Position numbers and translations under genes: made by a program
Source of the DNA: Saxidomus purpurata
Taxonomy: Eukaryota > Mollusca > Bivalvia > Venerida > Veneridae
Assembly: GCA_022818135.1 (NCBI GenBank)
Contig: JAFMSR010000015.1
Span: 18,945,132 to 19,009,131 of the forward strand
Length of the DNA: 64,000 nucleotides
Reading direction: 5' to 3'
Notes under the pieces: model-generated
Databases searched by the model: none
Seen by the model: the letters and a program-made list of their open reading frames with translations, nothing else
What the model was told of the DNA's origin: nothing
Shown here: piece after piece, positions 57,501 to 64,000 of the stretch
Layout: every line of letters begins with the position of its first letter
Position numbering within the stretch: the stretch's first letter is position 1

Positions 57501-60500
57501 AATAGTATTAAAGAATTATTTTGAGGTTTAAAGAGTAATAATTTCTTTCGGATATTGTCATTTAGTTTGAAATAATAAGGATAATAAATCTATAAGGGAA
57601 GTAGCCCGAGAAAAATTGCATTGTATTTTGGTATTTTCTGCATATTAGAAGGACTCGTTTTATATTGTTGCATAAATTTTCTCCTCAGTTACATGCTACA
57701 AAATTGGTGGCAGCGTTGGGATATTACATTGATAAAAATACCCTTATCACTTACCTACGTTTATAATTAGGAGTTATTCAGAGTTATGGCTGCGGAAAAT
57801 GATACTAAAAATTTGTCAATATATTTATAGGAAATAGATTCATTGCGAAAACAGAACGATAGTTTGAGCCTGAATGAAATATGAAATAGAACTATTAGAA
57901 AGGAAGTTAAATGAGTTTCAGGTTGATTTTGGTCCTGAGAAACCCAAGGTAGTATTTCTGATACGTTTGTTCACGCAAAACCAAAACAGAAATTACCTAA
58001 CGTTCCAGTAAAAACTGATTCTGAGACATTTAGCAGTTTTCGAGTATTTGTCCTAGTTTTAACTCAACCATGAAATTTTCAATACCCATGACTTATCCTG
58101 ACTTACTTTATCAGGGATTTAAGAACGACTCGGACAATACATATGGCTCCTAGGTACTGGGATCAGTTGTTTTTGTTGTTCTGGTGTTTTTTTTTTGTCA
58201 GCCCGGTTAGCTCAATCGGTAGAGCACGAGACTTGTAATCTCGAGGTAGCGGGTTCGATCCCGGGGTTGACCATCTAAAATTACTAACAGTCTTTCGGAT
58301 TAGACAAAAACCGAGGTCCCATGTATGGGTGCTAGCCTATACATCTGGCATGTTAAAAGAACCAGAGGTGTCTCTGGAATGGGGACGCTTTCTGTATCTT
58401 GCACTATCATCCGAAACCTAAAATAACATAACTAACGATAAAGAAAGAGATAAAGAAGCCTTATTTAACGTCGTATATGATTAACAGACAACATTAGCTA
58501 CAAAGCTATTGTGCGACAAACCTCTTCTGGGGGCGTTGGTCATGTGGTAAACCGGACCCTAATATACGATACGATGGGATCAGTTTGATACAAGGTCGGA
58601 TACCAATCCGAAGTCTGAGAAAAGTGAAGATAGATATGTTTAAAGATCTAGAACTTAGAATTCAGTGCTTGAAAATAGATATATCTTAAATTATTTTCAG
58701 TTTAATCTAACATATAAAGATAGGAGAAGATCTAACATGAATGTCTTAAAAATTGTAATAATAGTCTGTATCAACATGATTATCTCCATTGAAAATTTCT
58801 CCGCCATTTGTACGAACAAGCTATCACAAAAAGACCGGCGTACTTTTTCAGTCTTCGTGTCCTAGGTATCTTTATAATTGTAAGTATTTCGGTAATTTAG
58901 CATTTATTCAATAGAACTGTTTAATCTTGTATACTTTAGATATATTTGTGTTTGTTTCGTCATGTTTTAGGTGCATTTTGGTCTTAGGCAAAAGACGCCC
59001 ATAAAATCTTATTCTGTTAGTGTTATTGTCTTTGAAAATGATACTGGTAAGAGACCAGTTTCCGACAAAAAATCGAGGTTTTATGTATAATTTTCCTTTA
59101 ATGTGTCTTGTAAACAAAAGTCATCTACACATTTACAAACGTCAGTTTATCCCCCTTTCAATGATGTAAACAAGACCAGTGTCATTTGCGCATGCGTACC
59201 AAATTTAGGGCCCCGAAAGGAGAGCCTAATTAATGTTAATAACTAAAGGTACAGTACCAGTTTCCGACATAATTTTATCCTGGACAGTTTTGGAATCATA
59301 AATTATTTAAATCTATGAGAACTTTTATTCTCTATAATGTAAATTCCTTACCCTGCTTTTCCGACGCTCGTAATGAGTGTCTGTCTATTATCCGTTCCGC
59401 GCCGCTCCATTTCTTACATCACTGTATTATCATTTCACAACACTTGAACTGTGCCATATTGTGCAAGCAATTTCAGTTACAGATGTATAATGTAGAATTT
59501 CTTTGAAAGTACTTATCTTTAGAAAATGAAATTTTGTTCGCTGCTTGTTTGGATGATGTTGTTCGAAACTATATAGTACTCCTATTCTGACGAGTTACGC
59601 GAAAGCTATGATAACGAGTAGTCGGAAACTGGTATGATTCGGAAACTGGTCTCATGCCAGTAGTGAAAGGTTTATTTTCCAATCAAAAGCAAGTGTACGT
59701 AAGATTTGGTGTGGATATATAAACGGCTCGTCCAGTATTGTCTTTGCAAGCTGGTACCTTGTGGCATGCATGTCGCAGAGCAGGCGTGGGGTCTCGACGG
59801 ACACTGGATCAAACACAACAAACAGGACTTTGGTCCGAAACATGATTTTTGTCCACACTAGATCTGGTGTCTGTCAGGGCCTCAGCTAACAACTTCGAAG
59901 ACAACCTATTTTACAGGTTGAAATTTTACAGTTGTCCTCCTACGTCTCACTTTAATGTGCAAATAGCTGGGAACACATCCCTAACGAAATTCTGTTTGGG
60001 CACTTAAAAAAGCAATAAAATCCAATATTTTTAAAAATGTTGTTATGATTTAACATGATAGGATTAAGTTTCAAAATGATGCTAACACAATTCTAAGTTA
60101 CATTTACCTGTCTACACACCTGAATCAATTGGTGAAATATGAAAATAAACAGCGCATCATGCCTTACATGTATGTGTAAACTTGCATGTTTTAGGTTTAA
60201 ACATTCAGATTTTCATCAAGTGGTGATATTTAATTCTTCATTTTAGAGTTAAAAATTGTTTTTTGAAGTAGGTAAATTGCGTATTATGAGCTGGTTGTAC
60301 CTAATATTGAACTACACTTTCTGCTTATTATGGAGCACATTAAAATAAGGCGTAAAGGTGTGACAGGTATAAAATATCAGATCTGTGAAAGGTGTCGCAC
60401 TGAAACCCCAAATTAATTAGTCAACGAGAGGAGTGACCCTGACAAGGGCCATTTGTTCATAGCAGCAACCAAGACACACAGTGTGTGATGTCCACCAACC

Positions 60501-61367
60501 TACCAGAATCCCTGTGTGCCAGTGACGAGTGCTGGGTGACAAGGGTCGCATCCACCCATTAATTGTACAACAACAATTCTACATAGATTATTGAATGGTT
60601 TATGGTACTGCAGTATATTTTAAACCGCTGATTATATCGATAATCACTGGTAATACATAGCTTAAGCTTTTAGGTTGAGTTTTATTACTTTCAAAGATTC
60701 TATTATTCATGTTTTGGAGGTTATTTTGTTTGACATCAGTTTGACATCACATTGTATGTCCCTTTAAATTTCTTGTGACGCAATAGGGGCTGCATTTTTC
60801 ACTAGATCTTCATGAGACTTGGTCAGTATGACTGCCTTGATGAAATCTAGTTTGGGTTAGCCAGGTGAGCGATAAAGGGCCATATTGGCCCTCTTGTTTA
60901 CATTTAGCACTTACTGTATGGATGCCAAAACCTCCTAAAATATTGATAATATTTCAGATTCCAGTGCACAAAGTGATGGAACCTGCGCCAAAAAAAAGGT
61001 AAATTTGACGGTCAGTTGGACGATATATTGCAAAAAGTCCTGCAGAAAGAACTAAAGAAACAGCTTGATTTGGCAGTTGTAAGTTTAGAATGTGGACTGA
61101 ATCATTTAAATCTAAGAGAAATAAAAGTAGTAGATGCAAATGCAAACCGTGCAATTCCGTTCAGTAGAGCGTCCATAGGCATGACCAACTTTGAACCCGA
61201 AGATAAGTACCCAGTAGCCACTATTTTCGCTCGTGGACATGCAGTTCTAAAGCAATACCTTCTATCAGATGTCAATAAAGGTGATTTGTTCTTACCTAAA
61301 GATGCCAGTCGCAGAAAAGCATTGGAATTGCTTTTGAAGTTTCTTGATGCACGTGATCGGGATCCAG
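39281..61367 (+). CDS. Unnamed coiled-coil protein with CxxCxC cluster (possibly CCDC7-like), 5' and middle part
   Basis: Exons read: 39281-39553, 40079-40174, 40686-40769, 41595-41615, 41973-41999, 42523-42569, 43220-43324, 44296-44351, 45779-45886, 46147-46219, 47669-47750, 48406-48513, 49344-49448, 50142-50198, 51724-51809, 53027-53111, 53566-53739, 54016-54165 and 60958-61367. The first 18 join in phase to 579 codons. The protein has a basic, Gly/Ser-rich disordered N-terminus (about 1-60), helical and coiled-coil segments (about 70-445), a CEHCKCH cluster (458-464), another coil with two Cys, a Pro-rich PPPPPTPSEPE stretch and a basic Pro/Lys-rich tail. I cannot name it with confidence. 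The FMDQYD...LMQLADWF segment and the following FEKLK helix recall CCDC7 (BioT2 family) from memory only. Last exon needs a one-base shift or a different acceptor. The 3' end lies beyond the window. Confidence 0.72.
40079..40769 (+). CDS. Coiled-coil gene exons 2-3
   Basis: Exons 40079-40174 (TLYAFDEFDEFEHEDPAVAM, 32 codons, strongly acidic at first) and 40686-40769 (28 codons, MRTNLVSFMDQYDNMSHQVA). Both are phase 0. Good acceptors (TTTTACAG, TATACAG) and donors (GTAAAA, GTAAGA). Confidence 0.72.
40970..41410. repeat. GATCATGATC element fragment and diverged piece of the 2.6-kb element
   Basis: 40970-41045 has ACCAGTGCAGATCATGATCG, as in the dispersed palindromic family. 41270-41410 has AATTGTGCTCAACG, TGTAAAATGGGTCTGCG and TCAAATTATTGAGACTAG, resembling 26025-26160. 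Confidence 0.5.
41595..41999 (+). CDS. Two consecutive micro-exons, 21 and 27 nt
   Basis: 41595-41615 encodes MLMQLAD (TTTTCAG before, GTGAGT after); 41973-41999 encodes WFTTDHVDL (TTTACAG before, GTAAGT after). Both are phase 0. Read together with the flanking exons they give a continuous amphipathic helix ending in a Trp-Phe pair, which supports both being real. Confidence 0.68.
42523..46219 (+). CDS. Coiled-coil gene exons 6-10
   Basis: Exons 42523-42569 (to phase 2), 43220-43324 (phase 2), 44296-44351 (phase 1), 45779-45886 (phase 1) and 46147-46219 (phase 2). Product runs DDIKSSVDESEAEALRQ, FEKLKKIQNQIMSASEQG, KKFELEKNVVDQFQVVKD, MKLKVPDDAPWKHAANEIV and ISTKMQEMIAELEKQSK. The acceptor of exon 8 (GATTTTGAAG) is weak. 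Intron 8 holds a 646-bp inverted-repeat transposon. Confidence 0.7.
43455..43570 (+). mobile_element. Possible tRNA-derived SINE head
   Basis: GGACCCAATGGGTACAGTGA ... GGTTTTGATCC has the spacing of A and B boxes of a tRNA-derived element. Stems are poorly paired and only one copy is seen. Confidence 0.3.
44497..45142. mobile_element. 646-bp transposon with about 195-bp inverted ends, TA-flanked
   Basis: The left arm (TACAGGGGGATAGGTG, GAGAGCAAACTTGGTTTA, GAGAGCAAACTTTAGAAAAT, TTAACGAGGTCAAG, AGGGTTATATGTAACCTTCA) is the reverse complement of the right arm (TGAAGGTTACATATAACCCT to CCTCCCTGTA), with scattered mismatches. Unpaired middle about 250 bp. No transposase. It lies in intron 8 of the coiled-coil gene. 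Confidence 0.82.
46257..46870. repeat. Diverged tandem repeat (GTCACTGGGTCAAAGTTCAAGG family)
   Basis: About four imperfect units of 130-150 bp with GAAGTCACTGGGTCAAAG, CAAGGTCATGCGTGACT, TTAGGTCTCAAACATGGTAG and GATATTGGTCAAGGACAGTG. It begins TACGCCCCCTTGCAAAGAAG. Same general kind as the repeats at 5285 and 32830. Confidence 0.65.
46985..47190. mobile_element. Copy of dispersed GATCATGATC element (diverged)
   Basis: Contains TAATGGTACTGTCTGAAATG, CATGTCCATTTTTACAAATT and ACCAGTGTAGACCATTTAAG, all features of the family; the central palindrome is eroded. Confidence 0.5.
47455..47640 (+). mobile_element. Copy of dispersed GATCATGATC element
   Basis: AACCAGTGCAGATTATGATC, then AATCATGATTTGCACTGTTC, GTAAATTTTCACTCAGTTAC, GAGCAATTAATGATATCATC and ACATTTTAGAAATTCAGCCG. 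Full-length copy by comparison with 19470-19635. Confidence 0.68.
47669..50198 (+). CDS. Coiled-coil gene exons 11-14
   Basis: Exons 47669-47750, 48406-48513, 49344-49448 and 50142-50198, phase 0 at all later joins. Products: LNVELREKKQIVQQLTDENG (coil), a Ser/Pro-rich linker (VPEGSQPVSTEPSDDKS), GVVSSDPAILRAQLRDFQEE and EHTKATEEINELTVELLEK (coil). Confidence 0.74.
47842..48185. mobile_element. TTAA-bounded MITE, second copy
   Basis: Ends CTTTAAAGTCCAAAGATCAC and GTGATCCTGGGACTTTAAT; interior matches 12056-12411. Lies in intron 11 of the coiled-coil gene. Confidence 0.72.
48811..48947. mobile_element. 137-bp MITE with TACAGTAAAGTT ends
   Basis: TACAGTAAAGTTCC at the left and GAAACTTTACGGTA at the right are inverted repeats; TA at both tips. 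A diverged start of similar sequence is seen near 9104 (TACAGTAAAACTTTGTTAAC). Confidence 0.6.
49500..49790 (-). mobile_element. tRNA-derived SINE, family A
   Basis: On the - strand it begins GTCAGCCCGGTTAGCTCAAT (box A) with GGTGCGATTCCC (box B) and a body with GACTTAAACCGAGATCCCA and TCTGGAATTGGGACACTTTC. A second copy lies at 58197-58575 (+). The flanks TATACTGTAAAA and CTACTGTAAAAA may be the target duplication inside a local 33-bp repeat (49793-49885). Confidence 0.82.
49793..49885. repeat. 33-bp tandem repeat beside a SINE
   Basis: Three copies of ATACTGTAAAAAGAAAGGTG plus about 13 bases. A further trace at 49482 lies on the other side of the SINE. Confidence 0.8.
50566..50974 (+). mobile_element. 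AAGAAATAATAAATGCC ... GTGTTAGAA palindromic element (full copy)
   Basis: Reverse complement of 38331-38671 with about 75 extra bases (GTCACGTCGTTACGTCATTT and neighbours). Contains the CCCTGTATTTTATCGTTGAA arm, GGAATTTGGATGCGTAG, an internal palindrome CGAGTGCGTAGCACGAGTG, and GCATCCAAATGACTGACTG. No coding capacity. Confidence 0.82.
51291..51692 (+). mobile_element. Helentron-like element, compact complete copy
   Basis: Starts TTTTTAGTTCATCTGGCAC; ends GTCAGGTGAGCGATATAGGA, hairpin GGACCCTCATGGCCC and CTCTTGTTTATA. Internal CTCTGAAACCACAGGGCCAA, CTTGCATGAAGCTCTATC and GTGTAGTGGACCTCTACG as in 24052-25032, but only about one and a half tandem units. Confidence 0.7.
51724..53111 (+). CDS. Coiled-coil gene exons 15-16: coil end and CxxCxC motif
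   Basis: Exon 51724-51809 (coil, ends phase 2 with donor GTATGT after TCTGT) and exon 53027-53111. Using the earlier GT at 51808 would give a stop in exon 16, so the phase-2 donor is preferred. Exon 16 carries HKCEHCKCHVADNVFE: Cys 458, 461 and 463 with His 460 and 464. Cys 488 and 494 in exon 17 could complete a metal site; that is inference. Confidence 0.74.
52775..52955 (-). mobile_element. tRNA-derived SINE, family B, second copy
   Basis: Same head, ACCAGTACTGG body and CAATTGAGCTAAAATAAAAT tail as 6470-6655. Lies in intron 15 of the coiled-coil gene, about 70 bp before exon 16. Confidence 0.75.
53190..53430. repeat. Imperfect GAT/GCT trinucleotide tracts, intron 16
   Basis: Scattered (GAT)n and (TGA)n runs at 53198-53300 and (GCT)n(GAT)n at 53402-53430. 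The open frame across it is low-complexity chance coding. Confidence 0.7.
53566..54165 (+). CDS. Coiled-coil gene exons 17-18: coil, polyproline and basic tail
   Basis: 53566-53739 (58 codons): EEIAELKQEVEKWQEKCNYF coil, then PPPPPTPSEPE. 54016-54165 (50 codons): Lys/Pro/Thr-rich, with TPVRTPISPKESKP, which looks like disordered Ser/Thr-Pro phosphorylation sites, ending KPRYLDR. Donor GTATAG is weak but phase 0. Confidence 0.75.
54222..54956 (+). mobile_element. Helentron-like element, 5' part and internal repeats, intron 18
   Basis: Starts TTTTTAGCTCACCTAAGTAC with AAGGTGAGCTGTTAGGATCA, then three to four internal units (AGGTTAGATATTTGGCATGT, GTGGACCTCTATCAAGATTG, CCTGCCCTTGGGGTCACTTG). No 3' hairpin end is seen before it runs into the 19-bp satellite and the assembly gap. 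Confidence 0.65.
54985..55258. repeat. 19-bp satellite with 114-bp higher-order unit, running into the assembly gap
   Basis: Units like TTAGCAACCAGTGACTTTC. The six-unit block starting at 55032 recurs at 55146, a 114-bp period (6 x 19), with the marker sequences AACTTGGACAAGTGA and CTCCCCAAGCAGC. The array continues into the N run. Confidence 0.9.
55259..55758. other. Assembly gap of 500 N
   Basis: Exactly 500 N, the usual placeholder for a gap of unknown size. The left edge is satellite, the right edge unrelated sequence. An exon of the coiled-coil gene could be hidden here. Confidence 0.99.
55759..57690. other. Intron 18 continued: repeat-derived, no exon recognised
   Basis: CCTCGAACGAGGATGGT occurs at about 55798 and again at about 57236, possibly the two ends of one element. 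In between, an imperfect hairpin GATTTCATATTCGGCC ... GGCCAATATGAAATC spans 56479-56531, and GACCTCAGTGTCGGGTGTCA is followed by an inverted ACCCGACAC. No exon-like frame. Confidence 0.4.
57690..58000 (+). mobile_element. Possible remnant of an LTR retrotransposon 5' end
   Basis: ACATGCTACA followed by AATTGGTGGCAGCGTTGGGA resembles an LTR end followed by a primer-binding site, and about 90 bases later an ATG opens a short frame broken by in-frame stops. No gag, protease or polymerase motif is visible. Old and disabled if real. Confidence 0.3.
58197..58575 (+). mobile_element. tRNA-derived SINE, family A, with tRNA-Thr(TGT)-like head
   Basis: The head 58197-58272 folds partly as a tRNA: acceptor GTCAGCC/GGTTGAC, anticodon stem CGAGA/TCTCG around CTTGTAA (anticodon TGT), box A TTAGCTCAATCGG and box B GGTTCGATCCC. 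The T-stem has two mismatches and the body continues as SINE, so this is a retroposon, not a tRNA gene. About 80 bases at 58430-58515 are absent from the 49500-49790 copy. Confidence 0.8.
59050..59655. mobile_element. About 600-bp element with GAGACCAGTTTCCGA inverted ends
   Basis: GAGACCAGTTTCCGA near 59052 and TCGGAAACTGGTCTC near 59640 are exact inverted repeats. Subterminal repeats of the same motif lie at 59252 (CCAGTTTCCGAC) and 59622 (GTCGGAAACTGG). No transposase. Confidence 0.68.
60780..60899 (+). mobile_element. Helentron-like element, 3' end only
   Basis: CCAGGTGAGCGATAAAGGGC, hairpin GGGCCATATTGGCCC and CTCTTGTTTA match the ends at 25032 and 51690. It stops 60 bp before exon 19. 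Confidence 0.62.
60958..61367 (+). CDS. Coiled-coil gene exon 19, with apparent frameshift in an A7 run
   Basis: A good acceptor (AATATTTCAG) opens at 60958 in phase 0, matching exon 18, and reads IPVHKVMEPAPKK before a stop (TAA at 61000). From 60998 a different frame is open for 123 codons to a donor at 61368 (CCAG, then GTATGT): GKFDGQLDDILQKVLQKELK and onward, a globular-looking domain I do not recognise. Removing one A of the seven at 60991-60997 joins the two. The alternative is a weaker acceptor at 61015 (ACGGTCAG), which also keeps phase 0 with exon 18. Exons hidden in the N gap are also possible. Confidence 0.55.
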
Positions 61368-62880
61368 GTATGTACATGTATCTTTGTCGTTTTTTGTGCC
61401 ACATGATAACAAAAATTGCATTATGTTTACAAATAACAAATATAATTTCACAATAAATATACTTTAATATAGAAAACAGTTTGGTGTCCCTCTAGCCCAA
61501 CTTATTGTGCACATGGGTTGTTTTCTATGTATGATGGTCGCCCTTTGCGCACAACCCAGTTATATCCTCGAAGGACCAGTTTCAGTGACCCTAAGAATAC
61601 TTCAGGCAGAATTAACAAATCTGTTGGGGAAGACCTAGAATCTCTTTATGAATTACTATTGTGTTATTGCTCCTTTATTTGTGTGATGTATAATAAAGTG
61701 GAAAATACTCCAATGAAATTATATAGTGCTGTTTGTCATGACACCCCTGTTTTGCGCTACAGATACTGACAGCCAAACCTATTTCAGTGACCCCTACTTC
61801 CTTTGTAAACTAGTGACAAATAGCCGGTAATTGGTATTTGCCAGAAGTTTACATTCACAAACTGAACAAAAAGTAATTAATTAGATACAGAGCACATTCA
61901 ATTTAATGGTTACATCTACTCAGTATTATAAATACTATGAAGCACAAGCGGTGGGGTTCAAAGAGTGGGCAAAAAATGATTTTTTTTTATATAAAATGTA
62001 ATGATATTAAGTTCTCTTATGCAATAAGAATCTGTTTACCGTATCTCATAAAAATATGAAGACATTTGCAAACTTATTTCAATAAATCAGATCTGAAGGT
62101 TAGTCAACACTTCTCAGACCGGCCATTTTTCCATTTAAAAACTAGAAGCAGATCATATGCTTCGAACATGTCTTTTATCAAAAAGTTCTTATTGGTCAGT
62201 TATATCTGCATACAAACAGGGAGAAAACAATACGATAGTCACATGGGGAAAGATAATTAGTTGAAATAATGTTTTTGACCACAGATCTACATCTCAACTT
62301 GAAAGTGTAAAAAAGTACTAAGAAAAAGGCCTCAAAAGTAGGGTTACCCTGGAAATATCAACCCCATGATTAAACTGTCTCTGTCATCACATTTTCTTCT
62401 AATCTGAAGAAAGCTTAAATGGTATAGTTCACAACCCAGGTATAAATAGTTATCCAAAATATTGCACCCAAAATATTGCACTTAAAAATGACTGCATACA
62501 GTAACTTTCAAAGGGTCACTGAAACAGGACGGTCACTAAAACAGATAGTTAAAAAAAATGCGGAACATTTTATTTCTATGTCTATATGCCAGCAACAAGA
62601 ATCCATGTCCCCAACTTTGACGGCTTCAAATATTTATTTAAACCCAAAATATCTTGAAAAAAAAATACATACATGTAAAGCTCATTCCAAGTAGGATCAA
62701 TATATGTGAAAAATGATAAGAAACGTGTATGTTTTTTATGCAAAACACTTATACAACACATATAAACTCTACACATGTCAATGTTTTTATTTGTTTACAT
62801 CGCTAAATTTCTATCTCAACATTTTGAGGGGCTTTTTTTTGTCAAAATATTGCCCTGATTACACAAAGTGTAGTTACAGA

Positions 62881-63465
62881 TACAGTCAACATTGTACATG
62901 CGACCACCTGCATTAAGCGACTTTTCTATTCAACGACCACTTGAAATCCCTCCCGACCGTTTTCACCATATAAAATCATTCCATTAAGCGTCCATTTTAT
63001 TGTGCGGCCAGTAAAAATTGGTCCCAATTACTCTAAATATATGTATTAAGCGACCTTTTTTTAGATAAATTGACGAATAACACCTTTAGGTATTTTTCAC
63101 CCGGGTAATTAGCGAGTTTGGATAATGTACATTTATAGCATTAAGTTCATTTGACCTCGTTAAAGACATAATTGGAAATGATGACTATGATGATGATTGA
63201 TGATGACTTGCTATCTAAAAATATGTACATGTTTATAAAAAAATAAAAATTCTTTTAGAATAATTTTGTTATTTAATACAAGATGCCATACAGGAACAAA
63301 ATACAACAAACAAACAAACATACATTGTATATATACATGTATTTTATTAACAGTTCAAAAATGTCTGTCAAGAGAAATATCACAAATTCTATAAAGAGAC
63401 CAATTTATTAAGAGACCGGATTTTGAAGGTCCCTTGGGTGGTCTCTTAATACAATGTCGACTGTA
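62881..63465. mobile_element. 585-bp MITE with TACAGTCRACATTGTA ends
   Basis: TACAGTCAACATTGTA at 62881 and TACAATGTCGACTGTA at 63450 are inverted repeats with one mismatch. Interior repeats CATTAAGCGACTTTTCT and ATTAAGAGACCGGATTTTG, and a (TGATGA) patch near 63185. No coding capacity. Confidence 0.72.
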
Positions 63466-63639
63466 TATTGTAAAACTGATTGTTTTAAAGGACAAAAGAA
63501 TAAAGTTTTTAATTTTGACTATTGAAGTACTTATAGTAGTTTTTAATCAGTGAAATTTGTCTCTATTCTCATTGATTTTGAAGTGTCTCATTAGATTTAG
63601 TAGACATTGTCTCATTGGTAAACATTCTTTCCCAATATT

Positions 63640-64000
63640 GCTGGGGAGGTCACTTGTTTTTACATTGGCTTTTATAGGATTTTTTTTTTAAATCTGCTCT
63701 GAAAGCACAAGGCCTAGAGCTTAGATTTGTAGCAAGTGGCATTGCCTAGTGAACTTCTATCAAGATTGTTCAAATCATGACCCTGGGGTCAAAAATGACT
63801 CCACCAAGGGGTCACTAGTTTTTACATAGGCTTATTACATATATAGGAATAACTTCAAAAACCTCCTTGTCAGAACCACTGGACCCGCAGCTTGGATATT
63901 TGTAATACAGCATTATGTAGTGAACCTCTATAAAGATTGTTTAAATCAGAACCCCCAGATCAAAATTGACCATTTCTGCTAGTGATGACCTTGTTTTGTA
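63640..64000 (+). mobile_element. Helentron-like internal repeats, truncated by window end
   Basis: Two units with GCACAAGGCCTAGAGCTTAG, GCATTGCCTAGTGAACTTCT, CAAGATTGTTCAAATCATGA, GACCCTGGGGTC and TATATAGGAATAAC, as in 24052-25032. Confidence 0.65.

Larger units (their letters stand above)
61368..64000. other. Downstream of exon 19: intron or flank, no exon recognised
   Basis: 61490-61770 holds AATTGTGCACATGGG-type sequence related to 26025-26160 and 41270-41410, with a frame I regard as chance. 61780-62880 is AT-rich without distinctive structure. A TA-flanked MITE (62881-63465) and a Helentron-like repeat piece (63640-64000) follow. Confidence 0.5.

Noticed and set aside
58197..58272. Functional tRNA-Thr gene
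   Set aside because: Two mismatches in the T-stem, and a SINE body shared with 49500-49790 follows. It is a retroposon head.
61518..61769. 83-codon frame after exon 19
   Set aside because: It lies in repeat-related sequence (compare 26025 and 41270), and no splice-consistent phase with exon 19 was found.

Overview
This is eukaryotic nuclear DNA, AT-rich and intron-rich, with three multi-exon protein genes, all on the + strand, set among many short non-autonomous transposons. No prokaryotic feature, operon, CRISPR array or rRNA gene is visible. Small GT-AG exons, introns of 0.2-5 kb, a GCC2/DIPK2 gene complement, tRNA-derived SINEs and tandem-repeat elements ending in hairpin + CTCTTGTTT suggest a lophotrochozoan, most likely a bivalve mollusc. 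The organism call is inference from repeat style and protein content.

Layout. (1) 1-14836: the last 19 exons of a GCC2 (GCC185)-type golgin, ending in a GRIP domain; its 5' end lies before the window. The 3' UTR starts at 14837 and its end is uncertain (AATAAA at 16756 or near 20071). (2) About 16.8-23.05 kb: intergenic, no gene recognised. (3) 23110-30612: a complete five-exon DIPK2A/DIA1-like divergent protein kinase gene (461 codons) with a 2.6-kb inverted-repeat transposon in intron 2. (4) About 30.6-39.0 kb: AT-rich 3' flank, then a nested nest of foldback and tandem-repeat elements. (5) 39281-61367: at least 19 exons of an unnamed coiled-coil protein with a CxxCxC cluster and, tentatively, CCDC7-like N-terminal features. 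Its 3' end lies beyond the window, a 500-N gap interrupts one intron, and the last exon seen has an apparent one-base frameshift in an A7 run. (6) 61.4-64 kb: intronic or flanking repeats.

The genes do not form a pathway. GCC2 is a trans-Golgi tether, DIPK2 proteins are secretory-pathway kinase-like proteins, and the third gene is of unknown function. I did not find an undescribed biological system that I can defend. The points most worth checking are the A7 frameshift, the unnamed coiled-coil/cysteine protein, a 182-bp partial-exon duplication in the DIPK2A-like gene, a 418-bp inverted repeat that appears perfect, a filled/empty-site pair that dates one insertion, and Helentron-like tandem-repeat elements. 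Exon limits were read by hand from splice signals, phase continuity and remembered family sequences; no alignment or search was run.
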